From contig NZ_RQXV01000002.1 in assembly GCF_003858655.1 (NCBI RefSeq), positions 248,001-312,000 of the forward strand: a DNA stretch of 64,000 nucleotides. The letters run 5' to 3'. Positions within the stretch are counted from its first letter, which is position 1, and every line of letters begins with the position of its first letter. The notes under the pieces are model-generated. The model ran no database searches. It was given only the letters and a program-made list of their open reading frames with translations, and was not told the origin of the DNA. This DNA is from Amphritea balenae (GTDB lineage: Bacteria > Pseudomonadota > Gammaproteobacteria > Pseudomonadales > Balneatricaceae). Of this stretch, positions 18,639 to 26,747 are shown piece after piece. The position numbers and the translations under genes are program-made.

Positions 18639-19217
18639 ATGAGTACAGAGCAAGCTTTGCAGTCCCGCAGCGAAAACAAATGTGAACTGTGCGGTGCTGC
18701 TGATAACCTGAGTCTGTATGAAGTACCGCCAAACAGTAAAGGCGGTGTTGATGACTCAGTGCTGGCCTGTGGCCCTTGTCAAGATCAGCTCGACAACCCC
18801 ACTAATACTGACGCTAATCACTGGCGCTGTCTGAACGACAGCATGTGGAGCCAGGTGCCTGCGGTGCAAGTACTGGCATGGCGAATGCTGACGCGTCTGC
18901 GGGCGGAAGGTTGGCCGCAGGACCTGTTGGATATGATGTACCTGGATGACGAGCAGATGGTTTGGGCTCAGGCAACAGGCGAACATCTGGATGAGTCTGA
19001 AAAAGTGATCCACCGCGACAGCAATGGTGTCGTACTGGAAGCTGGCGATAATGTTGTACTGATCAAAGATCTGGATGTAAAAGGTGCAGGGTTTACCGCA
19101 AAGCGCGGTACTGCAGTGCGAGGTATCTCGCTGGTTCAAGACAATGCTGAACAGATCGAAGGCCGGGTAAACGGTACCCGGATTGTTATACTGACGAAAT
19201 TTGCTAAAAAGTCCTGA
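18639..19217 (+). CDS. PhnA (YjdM)-family zinc-ribbon protein
   Basis: A 192-residue soluble protein with an N-terminal zinc ribbon (CELCGAAD ... ACGPCQDQL, about residues 15-50) and a C-terminal PhnA domain (NGVVLEAGDNVVLIKDLDVK). Despite the name, PhnA/YjdM is not established as a phosphonate enzyme and its function is unknown. ATG 18639 is preferred over a TTG 21 bases upstream because CCGGAG stands just before it. The last codons (FAKKS, stop) are repeated in tandem after the gene, and a decayed relative of its C-terminal domain lies 2.7 kb downstream. Confidence 0.85.
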   Translation: MSTEQALQSRSENKCELCGAADNLSLYEVPPNSKGGVDDSVLACGPCQDQLDNPTNTDANHWRCLNDSMWSQVPAVQVLAWRMLTRLRAEGWPQDLLDMMYLDDEQMVWAQATGEHLDESEKVIHRDSNGVVLEAGDNVVLIKDLDVKGAGFTAKRGTAVRGISLVQDNAEQIEGRVNGTRIVILTKFAKKS

Positions 19218-19266
19218 TTTGCTAAAAGTCTTAATTGCTAATAAGTCTTAATTTGTTAAAAGTCTC
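19200..19266 (+). repeat. Tandem copies of the PhnA-gene 3' end
   Basis: Four units stand in a row: TTTGCTAAAAAGTCCTGA (19200-19217, coding, including the stop), TTTGCTAAAAGTCTTAA (19218-19234), TTGCTAATAAGTCTTAA (19235-19251) and TTTGTTAAAAGTCTC (19252-19266). Units are 17-18 bp and diverge slightly. Only the first is translated. Confidence 0.88.
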
Positions 19267-19419
19267 TTTATTAAAGAGTACTGAAACGATAAACCACTCA
19301 TAAATAAGCCCTGCTATTCACTTGTGGTACCTTAGCTACAGGCGAATAGTAAGACGGTCACACTATGCCGTTTAGCGATGCTTATTGAATCTAAATAGTC
19401 ACACTTAATGTGAAGCCCA

Positions 19420-19713
19420 ATGAAAAAAACGTTTAAACTGTCTCATCCAAAGATCCAGACTCCACGACTTGTTGACTCTATCAAGCATGAAGTGAAGAAA
19501 TATATTAAAAGAGAGCGCAATAAAGCGCTGCCTAAAGATGTTGATTTTTGGGACTTTGATTGTCGTTTCGGTCTCGATGAAGAAAGCAGTGAAGTGATTC
19601 ACATGTCTGATATTAATAAATATATTTCTAAGGCTGAAGCTGATGAAGTAGAGTCTTTTTATCTGGAAGTGCTGGTTAAGCCGGGACACCGAACTCAAAA
19701 GCCTGCTGAATAA
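19420..19713 (+). CDS. DUF6172-family conserved protein
   Basis: A 97-residue basic, soluble protein of unknown function. The sequence (MKKTFKLSHPKIQTPRLVDS ... KRERNKALP ... DFWDFDCRFG) is that of a conserved small family in Gammaproteobacteria that I associate with DUF6172. No catalytic motif, signal peptide or membrane segment is seen. It stands alone, about 200 bases after the PhnA gene. Confidence 0.8.
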   Translation: MKKTFKLSHPKIQTPRLVDSIKHEVKKYIKRERNKALPKDVDFWDFDCRFGLDEESSEVIHMSDINKYISKAEADEVESFYLEVLVKPGHRTQKPAE

Positions 19714-19936
19714 TTCATAATATTTGTGCCGCTGCTGGTGTTTTTTATGAATCTTCTACAATACGCAAAGAACGCGTAGTAGCAGATTACATAAGCATCA
19801 GCTTTGGTTTTTCAGCGGGACGCTCTTTAGAGCCCGCTGAACAACAGCTATCAGAATTGAGAGCTATATATTTGGTTCTTTAGCTCTTAATTCAGATCTT
19901 ACGGATTTCACCGGGTATTCCTGTCAAAGTTTCCCT

Positions 19937-20635
19937 ATGCGCCTCGATAAATTTGTTTGTAAAAGTACTGAATTTACCAAGCATGAAGCGGTGCGATTGA
20001 TTCAGGCCGGTGAGATTATCGTTAATGGTAAAGCTATTACGAATGAATCGGCTCAGGTGCATGAAAATAACAAGATAACCCTCCATGGAGAGGCACTGAA
20101 ATCACGCGCCTTTCGTTATATTCTGCTTCACAAACCTGCCAATACTATCTGTTCAAATATTGATGAACATTATCCCTCTCTTTTTAACTGTTTAGATGTA
20201 GAAAAACAGGCTGAACTCCATGTTGTGGGGCGCTTAGATGTTGATACCACAGGGTTAGTATTGATAACAGATGATGGACGTTGGTCATTTGGGGTCACCA
20301 ATCCCGCTGGTCATTGCAGCAAAGTGTATCGGGTTGGCTTATCCCGACCTGTCGCAGAAGAAGTGGTCAGTCTCTTTGCTGAGGGAATTCGCTTGCAGGG
20401 TGAAGCGCAACTGACATTACCTGCACAGTTGGAAGTGATTAACTCAAAAGAGGTTCTGCTGACGTTGACCCAGGGTAAGTTTCATCAGGTTAAGCGAATG
20501 TTTGCAGCGGTTGGAAATCGGGTAGTCTCTTTAAAACGTGAGAAAATTGGCAATATATCGTTAGATGTAGCTGTTGGAGAGTGGCGCTATTTAACCGATG
20601 CTGAGGTAATATCTGTCAATAAAAGCTCTATATAA
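19937..20635 (+). CDS. rsuA: 16S rRNA pseudouridine-516 synthase RsuA
   Basis: RsuA converts U516 of 16S rRNA to pseudouridine. The 232-residue protein has an N-terminal S4 RNA-binding domain (MRLDKFVCKSTEFTKHEAVR ... IIVNGK) and the catalytic domain with the aspartate motif GRLDVDTTGLVLITDDG, plus KFHQVKRMFAAVGNRVVSL. These match E. coli RsuA closely in order and spacing. It is a single gene whose 3' end takes part in an inverted repeat. Confidence 0.93.
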   Translation: MRLDKFVCKSTEFTKHEAVRLIQAGEIIVNGKAITNESAQVHENNKITLHGEALKSRAFRYILLHKPANTICSNIDEHYPSLFNCLDVEKQAELHVVGRLDVDTTGLVLITDDGRWSFGVTNPAGHCSKVYRVGLSRPVAEEVVSLFAEGIRLQGEAQLTLPAQLEVINSKEVLLTLTQGKFHQVKRMFAAVGNRVVSLKREKIGNISLDVAVGEWRYLTDAEVISVNKSSI

Positions 20636-20670
20636 AAGCACGTGATTAAAGGCTTTTATATAAAGAGCTT
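20623..20670 (+). other. Inverted repeat at the rsuA 3' end
   Basis: AAGCTCTATATAAAAGC (20623-20639), which includes the end of rsuA, is mirrored by GCTTTTATATAAAGAGCTT (20652-20670) with a 2-base insertion. It can form a long A/T-rich hairpin around a 12-base loop and may act in termination or message stability. A short TT-GTTT follows rather than a proper T-run. Confidence 0.6.
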
Positions 20671-20785
20671 GTTTAAAACCGTCCTAAAAAGTGGTCACTA
20701 GTTGCGCCTATTACCGATCTGTCACTGTGCAACGAATAAACAGTGGTCAGCTAATATCTTCGATAAATCGGCTATAGTGTCATCT

Positions 20786-21166
20786 ATGATGAAAATACCC
20801 TTGGTTGTCTTTAATTTACTCCTGCTCCTGCTCCTTCTGGCTTCGTCAGTATCTGCCGGTGAAGCGGATATTATCGAAGTGAAAGCGCGCAAAGCCGGTC
20901 CGAACCAGTATGACTTCAGCGTGACGGTGAGCCATACTGATGACGGCTGGGATCACTATGTTGATAAATGGGATGTGCTTGATCTTCATGGAAACCTGCT
21001 AGGTACCCGGGTTCTGCATCATCCCCATGTTAATGAGCAGCCTTTCACTCGCAGTCTCAGTGGGGTTTCTGTGCCATCGGGAAGTCAGTCTGTGATTCTT
21101 CGCGCACATGATTCGGTGCATGGCTACGGTGGTCAAGAGTTTATTACTGATCTGCAGGACCGCTAA
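20786..21166 (+). CDS. Small secreted protein of unknown function
   Basis: A 126-residue protein starting at ATG 20786 or ATG 20789. Residues 1-25 form a clear signal peptide (short basic start, LVVFNLLLLLLLLASS, then SAGEA as cleavage site). The mature part is compact, with YDFSVTVSHTDDGWDHYVDK, RVLHHPHVNEQPFTRS and VPSGSQSVILRAHDS; the repeated His and Asp suggest a beta-sandwich periplasmic protein. I recall similar conserved hypothetical proteins in marine bacteria but no function. The 28 codons before ATG 20786 lack signal-peptide character and are probably untranslated. Confidence 0.65.
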   Translation: MMKIPLVVFNLLLLLLLLASSVSAGEADIIEVKARKAGPNQYDFSVTVSHTDDGWDHYVDKWDVLDLHGNLLGTRVLHHPHVNEQPFTRSLSGVSVPSGSQSVILRAHDSVHGYGGQEFITDLQDR

Positions 21167-21312
21167 TTCCACCACTCAATAAACTTAAGCTTTGAGTTTA
21201 GAAATCTATATCTACTTACCTGTATTTACGTTCTTAGCTTCTAATGAATAAATGTTTTCTAACATCATAATTTAATAAGTGTTTTTCCTGGTTTTAAGCT
21301 TTTCTCTGGCAC

Positions 21313-21655
21313 CCCTTGTGAATTATTCTGGTGCGGTTAGAATGAAATTTACTCATTAAACTGGGCGTACAGGGAAATCGCAGATGTCTGAGTTATATAA
21401 GGTTGTATATACCGGTAAGCTAGATGATAACCGGGATCCGGAACAGGTTATCAACCTTTTCTCCGAGCGCTTTAAGTGCTCGCTTGATAAAGCGCGAAAA
21501 TTGGTTCTGTCTCAGAAGGATGTGGTGATTAAAAGCGGCCTTGATGAAACTAAAGCGCAAAAATATCAGGCTGTTCTGAACTCACTCGGGATGCAGGTCA
21601 ACCTGGTGTCTCTGACGCCTGCCCCGAAAGCGTTTGCTTTTGAGATGGAAGATGA
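21313..21655 (+). repeat. 343-bp direct repeat, left copy
   Basis: This stretch matches 24698-25040 at an exact offset of 3385 bases with about five substitutions. It holds the upstream region and the first 90 or so codons of a BPSS1780-type gene. Weaker similarity extends upstream (an AAGTGTTTTT ... TTTTAAGCTTTT block). Confidence 0.95.
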
Positions 21656-21842
21656 GGGTGAAAGTGCTAGCGGTACGGAAGCTAATAGCATGAGTGATGA
21701 CAGTGTTAAGAATTACCTTAAATGTGTTTCAAACAGGGTTAAAGGTATACAGCCAGTGCCGCTTTATTATTTCTTTAAAGTATCTGTCGTTGCGCTTACT
21801 GATCTGGCTGGGCTAGAAACATCTGGATATGTTCTATTTTGA
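21384..21842 (+). pseudogene. Truncated paralogue of the BPSS1780-type membrane protein gene
   Basis: The first 90 or so codons are nearly identical to the gene at 24769. From 21656 similarity falls sharply, yet traces of the zinc ribbon remain: KNYLKCVSNRVKG here against KSCPKCGSKRLKD in the intact copy, with one Cys of the first pair lost to Tyr and the second pair (CLGC) gone. The frame ends at TGA 21840-21842, with no proline/alanine linker or membrane domain. It is therefore a remnant. The intact N-terminal domain could still be expressed as a short soluble protein, because its upstream region is also copied. Confidence 0.75.
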
Positions 21843-21886
21843 AGGCTAAACGCTGGTGTGAATTTAGGCTACCTGAGATCACCTGA

Positions 21887-22020
21887 ATGATAAGAGTATT
21901 ATTTTTACGTGATGTGATTGGTTCCGGGTTTACTGCTAAACGAGGTATAACTATACCGGAAACTCTCTAGTGCTGGATAATGCCGACCAGATAAAAAACT
22001 AGGTCAGCGGATTGCTATGT
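21887..22020 (+). pseudogene. Decayed C-terminal fragment of a PhnA-like gene
   Basis: Frame 21887-21970 reads VLFLRDVIGSGFTAKRG, to be compared with VVLIKDLDVKGAGFTAKRG in the PhnA-family gene at 18639. After a frameshift at about 21967 the next frame reads LVLDNADQIKN, stop, VSG, against LVQDNAEQIEGRVNG in the intact gene. No N-terminal zinc ribbon or start region survives. The fragment is thus a frameshifted relic of a second PhnA-type gene, wedged between the truncated paralogue and the glycosyltransferase gene. Confidence 0.75.
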
Positions 22021-22166
22021 TGGAATATTTGTAAAGTATTCTGAAAAATAGTAGCTCTAAGGGCGAATGATGAACGCGCTTATTATGCCTGAATCTAATA
22101 TTAAAGTATGTTAAATGACTAGTGTAGTGAGTTTTTTTATCTAAATTTGTCTGAATAAGAGTCGGT

Positions 22167-23480
22167 ATGAAAGAGTTATTTAATATTTTCAAGAAAAAAA
22201 ATGATACTAAGCGATTGTATATGCTTAATGAAAAAGATATAGACCTTATCAGAGATTCTGGTTTGTTCTTTGAAAGGCGTGGTAGTATCTTTCAGGCGAT
22301 GAAGTTGATGTCATTAGTTAAAGAACTAAGGCCTGAGGGGAGGTTAATTACCAGGAAGTGTAAAGAGTTGGAGGATAGGTCGAAAAATTATGGTAGTTTT
22401 ACATGTGCAGAGGAGCAATTTAACTATCGCAATTATTTCTTATGTTCAGATAAACCCTCTCATGAAAGGTACATAGTTTCGGCAGATGTAGGCAGTATAT
22501 ATTCAGGGTTAGGGGCAATGATACAAGCTCTAGGTCCCGTATGGAAATATGCTAAGCAGACAGGAAGGACGCTAGTAATAGATTGGAGAAATAGCCCATA
22601 TCTTAGAAACTATCCTGATATGAATCTATTTTCAAGGCTTTTTGAAATCCAAACGAATTCAATCTCAGGAGTAAAGATAATAGCCGATGATACTGTTAGA
22701 ACAACGGTTTTTCCCAATACCCTGTTGATGTCACGTATAGAACAAAAGCATGAGTCAGGAGCTTTAATTTCAAGCTATGGTAGAGGTATTGATAATGCTG
22801 ATACTATCCAGATATTAATGGAAGCATATAATATACGATCAGGGATATTTCTACCTTTATTATTTTCTCAGCTTGAAGTGGCAAATAGGTATAGTCCCCT
22901 GAGTAACCATAATGATCCATTTTGTTCCTATGGTGAGCTAAAAAGGTTTTATAGTGAATTAAAACTAAGGCCAGAGATACAGCGGCAGGTTGACCAATAT
23001 TCTGAAAAGTTTTTTAAGGAATGTCCGGTGATTGGGTTGCATATAAGGCATGGTAATGGTGAAGAAAAGGTCAGGGATCATTTTTCTTCTCGTACAATCA
23101 ATGATTTTAATTCTTTTATCGATAACCTAGTTTTAAAAATTAAGAAAATTGCTAAGCAGCAGGAATATAGTTGTTATAAAGTCTTTATCGCTACAGATTC
23201 GGATCAGGTAGTAAATGCTGTGAAAGAATATATACCTGAGCTTTTGACTCGTGAAATATGGCGCCAGGAAACTGATCAGGGAGTTGATTTTGATGGGGCA
23301 TTTGGTAGCCCGGAAGAAGGGATTAATGTTGCAGCAAATGCCTTAATAGATATGTATCTATTGGCAAATAGTGATGTCGCAATTCTGACTAGGTCAACCT
23401 GCTTCGCTTATCAGGTTCCCTATGTGCAGTCGAAACCCGGAGCAAGATTCATCTCTCCTGATGAATTTGCAACTTTCTAA
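22167..23480 (+). CDS. NodZ/FUT8-like glycosyltransferase (GT23-type)
   Basis: A 437-residue soluble protein. GLHIRHGNGE (the HIRHGNGE core is residues 292-299) matches the nucleotide-sugar motif of NodZ, the alpha-1,6-fucosyltransferase of rhizobial Nod factors, and related bacterial GT23 proteins. VSADVGSIYSGLGAMIQAL and FIATDSDQVV are further family-like stretches. The first 85 or so residues look like a separate helical region. It probably transfers a deoxy-sugar such as fucose from a GDP-sugar to a surface glycan; donor and acceptor are unknown. Base composition is clearly AT-richer than the neighbours, suggesting transfer. An epimerase gene follows after 9 bases, forming a two-gene unit. 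Confidence 0.65.
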   Translation: MKELFNIFKKKNDTKRLYMLNEKDIDLIRDSGLFFERRGSIFQAMKLMSLVKELRPEGRLITRKCKELEDRSKNYGSFTCAEEQFNYRNYFLCSDKPSHERYIVSADVGSIYSGLGAMIQALGPVWKYAKQTGRTLVIDWRNSPYLRNYPDMNLFSRLFEIQTNSISGVKIIADDTVRTTVFPNTLLMSRIEQKHESGALISSYGRGIDNADTIQILMEAYNIRSGIFLPLLFSQLEVANRYSPLSNHNDPFCSYGELKRFYSELKLRPEIQRQVDQYSEKFFKECPVIGLHIRHGNGEEKVRDHFSSRTINDFNSFIDNLVLKIKKIAKQQEYSCYKVFIATDSDQVVNAVKEYIPELLTREIWRQETDQGVDFDGAFGSPEEGINVAANALIDMYLLANSDVAILTRSTCFAYQVPYVQSKPGARFISPDEFATF

Positions 23481-23489
23481 GGATAAAAA

Positions 23490-24509
23490 ATGAATTGGTC
23501 AGATAAAACATGCCTTATTACAGGTGGAGCAAGCTTTATCGGAAGTCACCTTACTGAGAATTTGGTGAGTTTGGGAGCTAAGGTCCGTGTGGTCGATAAT
23601 CTATCTAGTGGAAAAAAAGAATATATTACATCAGTGGCTGATAAGATCGAATTTATAGAAGCTGACCTATTGAATCTGGGTATAGCAAAGCAGGTGATGA
23701 ATGGGGTCGACAGGGTATTTCATCTGGCTGCCGATCATGGAGGAAGAGGATATATTGCGGCTAACCCGGCTAACTGCAGTAGCAATATGGCGTTAGATAG
23801 CATCGTTTTTAAAGCGGCTGCTGAGGCAGAGATAGAGCATGTAACCTTTACCAGTTCCGCCTGTGTCTACCCAACAGATATTCAGGAGCAGAAACTCTTG
23901 TTGACAGAGGATCTGGTCTCATTTGAGAAAAGAGGTGGGGCTTTCGCAGATGAGGAGTACGGCTGGGCTAAGCTTATGGGCGAGTTATCCCTTAAAGCTC
24001 ATTACAAGCAGCATGGGATGAAAGCTGCAATAGCCAGGCTTTCAACTGTTTACGGCCCTCGTGAGAATGAAAGTCATGCCCTGGTTGCTTTGGTCGCAAA
24101 GGCCTTTATTAAACAGTCGCCGTTTGATATTTGGGGTGATGGAAATCAAACCCGGGGTTTTACCTATGTCAGTGATATTGTCAATGGGTTGATTCTGGCG
24201 TCAGAGAATATTAACGATGCAAGTGCTGTAAATCTGGGAACGGATGAGTTTATCAGTTTGAATCGAATCGCATCGATTATTTTTGAGCAAACCGGGTGGT
24301 CTCCGTTTGAGGGAGTTAAGCATCAGCTTGATAAGCCTGTCGGCGTTGTTCACCGTGCTTTAGATTACAGCCATACACAGGCCCAGACAGGTTGGAGGCC
24401 TTTGATGAGTCTGGAGCAAGGGATCGCTGAAACTATCGAATGGTATTTTGCAAATAATGATGTGAATAATATTAAGCAGAATTTTGAATCTAGATTGCTT
24501 GCCAGATAG
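23490..24509 (+). CDS. NAD-dependent sugar-nucleotide epimerase/dehydratase
   Basis: A 339-residue extended short-chain dehydrogenase. The N-terminal Rossmann motif is TGGASFIGSHL, with Ser where the second glycine usually stands. Active-site residues are in TSSACVYP and in YGWAK. VYGPRENE and a C-terminal region with DIVNGLILASEN complete the family pattern. It resembles GDP-mannose 3,5-epimerase/UDP-glucose 4-epimerase-type enzymes (note HGGRGYI, as in GDP-mannose epimerases), but I cannot fix the substrate. It follows the NodZ-like gene with an AAGGA ribosome-binding site, so it may supply that enzyme's sugar donor. Confidence 0.82.
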   Translation: MNWSDKTCLITGGASFIGSHLTENLVSLGAKVRVVDNLSSGKKEYITSVADKIEFIEADLLNLGIAKQVMNGVDRVFHLAADHGGRGYIAANPANCSSNMALDSIVFKAAAEAEIEHVTFTSSACVYPTDIQEQKLLLTEDLVSFEKRGGAFADEEYGWAKLMGELSLKAHYKQHGMKAAIARLSTVYGPRENESHALVALVAKAFIKQSPFDIWGDGNQTRGFTYVSDIVNGLILASENINDASAVNLGTDEFISLNRIASIIFEQTGWSPFEGVKHQLDKPVGVVHRALDYSHTQAQTGWRPLMSLEQGIAETIEWYFANNDVNNIKQNFESRLLAR

Positions 24510-24524
24510 TCTGGAGTTTAATCG

Positions 24525-24559
24525 TATACTTTGCTGATACAGATTGTTAGCAAAGTATA
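24525..24559 (+). other. 11-bp perfect inverted repeat after the epimerase gene
   Basis: TATACTTTGCT (24525-24535) and AGCAAAGTATA (24549-24559) pair perfectly around a 13-base loop. It lies 16 bases past the epimerase stop at the right end of the AT-rich insert. There is no immediate T-run, so it may be a terminator of a different type or a mark of the insertion boundary. Confidence 0.7.
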
Positions 24560-24697
24560 TAGGCAGCATTTGATATTTTTTGCCCCCAAATTTTTTGATA
24601 AATAATGAGTCAACTGAAGGTTTAGTAAACGTGAGATATTAATTTCTAACCTTATATTTCATAAGTGTTTTTTTAATTTTAAGCTTTTTTTGAACGA

Positions 24698-25040
24698 CCC
24701 TTGTGAATTATTCTGGTGCGGTTAGAATGAAATTTACTCATTAAGCTGGGCGTACAGGGAAATCGCAGATGTCTGAGTTATATAAGGTTGTATATACCGG
24801 TAAGCTAGATGATAACCGGGATCCGGAACAGGTTATCAACCTTTTCTCCGAGCGCTTTAAGTGCTCGCTTGATAAAGCGCGAAAATTGGTTCTGTCTCAG
24901 AAGGATGTGGTGATTAAAAGCGGCCTTGATGAAACTAAAGCGAAAAAATATCAGGCTGTTCTGAACTCAATGGGGATGCAGGTCAGCCTGGTGTCTCTGA
25001 CGCCTGCCCCGAAAGCGTTTGCTTTTGAGATGGAAGATGA
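24698..25040 (+). repeat. 343-bp direct repeat, right copy
   Basis: Second copy of the segment at 21313-21655, here continuing into the intact gene. Confidence 0.95.
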
Positions 25041-26028
25041 TGATTCGTCAACTGAATCAGGTGATTCTGACTCTGCTGGCGACCACAAGGCTGATGGTAA
25101 CAATGACGTTAAGAGCTGTCCTAAGTGTGGTTCGAAACGGTTAAAGGATGATAACTGCCTGGGTTGCGGTATCATTATTTCAAAGTATCTGGCGTTGCAG
25201 GAAACTGATCAGCATACTATTTCATACGAAGCCACCCCTCAGCCTGTTACTGAAACTGTTTCCTCTAATGATAATCCCTATCAGGCACCGGAAGCCGATC
25301 TGGCTCAGGAGTATGAAGAGGGTGAAATAAGCGGCCCGGTTTCTGTTCCCGTATCTCACAGTTGGCGTTGGCTGACTCAGGGGTTTGGCCACTTTAAACA
25401 AAATCCGGTGGCCTGGATTCTGACTATGGTTATCTGGATAGTCATTTCGGTAGTCATTAGTCTGATTCCTGGGATAGGTTCGCTGGCCATTACCTTATTG
25501 TCGCCGGTGATTGCCGCCGGGTATATGCTGGGCTGTCGGGAGCAGGAAGAGGGTGGTGATTTCCGCATCGGCCATCTGTTTAGTGGTTTTAGCAATAATG
25601 TTGGGCAGTTGATCTTAGTCGGTGTTCTCTATCTGGTGGGTAGCATAGTGATTGTTGTTGCTATCGGGATGTTTGCCGGCGGTACAATGTTTATGCTTGG
25701 CGGAGGTGATCCATCGGCAATGGGGCCTGAGATGATGTCGGCTCTTATGATCCCTATCTTAATTGCTATGCTATTTTTTATTCCACTACTGATGGCGTAT
25801 TGGTTTGCGCCAGTATTAGTGGCGCTGAATGATATGTCGGCTATTGCTGCAATGAAAATGAGCTTTAGTGCCTGTCTCAAGAATATGCTGCCATTTTTAG
25901 TCTATGGCTTGCTGGGCGCTATCCTGATGATGATTGGTATGATTCCTATTGGTCTGGGGTTACTGATTGTTATGCCGATGTTTGTTGCTTCAATGTACGT
26001 CTCATACAGGGATATCTTTTACAGCTGA
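24769..26028 (+). CDS. BPSS1780-family membrane protein with N-terminal zinc ribbon
   Basis: A 419-residue protein in three parts: a soluble N-terminal domain (1-80), a zinc ribbon (CPKCGSKRLKDDNCLGCG, about 116-133), and after a linker a membrane domain of about five segments with SHSWRWLTQGFGHFKQNPVA and LLSPVIAAGYMLGCREQEEG, the BPSS1780-family pattern. Function is unknown. It ends 14 bases before the RDD gene and so probably leads the seven-gene series up to DUF58. The N-terminal domain and upstream region are also found in the left repeat copy. Confidence 0.8.
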   Translation: MSELYKVVYTGKLDDNRDPEQVINLFSERFKCSLDKARKLVLSQKDVVIKSGLDETKAKKYQAVLNSMGMQVSLVSLTPAPKAFAFEMEDDDSSTESGDSDSAGDHKADGNNDVKSCPKCGSKRLKDDNCLGCGIIISKYLALQETDQHTISYEATPQPVTETVSSNDNPYQAPEADLAQEYEEGEISGPVSVPVSHSWRWLTQGFGHFKQNPVAWILTMVIWIVISVVISLIPGIGSLAITLLSPVIAAGYMLGCREQEEGGDFRIGHLFSGFSNNVGQLILVGVLYLVGSIVIVVAIGMFAGGTMFMLGGGDPSAMGPEMMSALMIPILIAMLFFIPLLMAYWFAPVLVALNDMSAIAAMKMSFSACLKNMLPFLVYGLLGAILMMIGMIPIGLGLLIVMPMFVASMYVSYRDIFYS

Positions 26029-26042
26029 TGCTGTAAATTCCT

Positions 26043-26747
26043 ATGAACTCAGTTGTTAAAGTCCCCCGCACTGATACTATCCGAACCCACGAAACGCCAG
26101 AGGGTATTCGGCTTGAACTGCGTTTAGCCGGTTTGATTGTCCGGGCTTGTGCCTGGACAATCGATATGCTGATTCGCTTTGTGCTCTACGGGGTTATCTC
26201 TTTTATTTTTACTTATTTCGGTGGTGTTGGTACCGCCGTTATGCTGATCATGTTTTTTCTGATCGAGTGGTTTTATCCGGTTATTTTTGAAATTCATTCA
26301 GGGGCTACGCCGGGTAAGAAAGCGATGGGTTTGGTGGTCATTCATGATAATGGCACGCCTGTATCATTTTCATCTTCAGTGATACGAAATCTGCTGCGGG
26401 CAGCTGATTTTCTCCCCTTTATGTATGCTGCTGGCATATTGTCTGTTTTGATGAGCCGCGACTTTCAACGTCTCGGCGATCTGGCAGCAGGTACTTTGGT
26501 GGTATATCGGGATAAAGAACTGGAGCGAATTAAGTTGCCTGACGCTGCGATTGTTAGGCCATCTCTGGAACTTTCAGTTGAGGAGCAGAGTGAGATTATC
26601 CGTTTCGCGGAAAGATGCCCTCAGTTAAGTGTTGAGCGGCAGGCAGAGTTAGCAACGCAACTGAGTTATGTCACGGGCAAGCAAGGTACAGCCGCAGTGC
26701 AGGAACTACTGGGTTATGCTGCCTGGTTGACCCGGGGGCGTGGATGA
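26043..26747 (+). CDS. RDD-family membrane protein
   Basis: A 234-residue protein. The RDD domain is seen as LAGLIVRACAWTIDMLIRF, then GATPGKKAMGLVVIHDNG and RDFQRLGDLAAGTLVV, with about three membrane segments in the first 150 residues and a soluble C-terminal tail. RDD proteins are small membrane proteins, some linked to ion or metabolite transport; the role here is unknown. Its stop overlaps the SpoIIM start by 4 bases, so they are translationally coupled. Confidence 0.88.
   Translation: MNSVVKVPRTDTIRTHETPEGIRLELRLAGLIVRACAWTIDMLIRFVLYGVISFIFTYFGGVGTAVMLIMFFLIEWFYPVIFEIHSGATPGKKAMGLVVIHDNGTPVSFSSSVIRNLLRAADFLPFMYAAGILSVLMSRDFQRLGDLAAGTLVVYRDKELERIKLPDAAIVRPSLELSVEEQSEIIRFAERCPQLSVERQAELATQLSYVTGKQGTAAVQELLGYAAWLTRGRG

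Noticed and set aside
21313-25040. Insertion sequence or transposon between the 343-bp repeats
   Set aside because: No transposase frame, terminal inverted repeats or target duplications were found; the direct repeats are gene copies.
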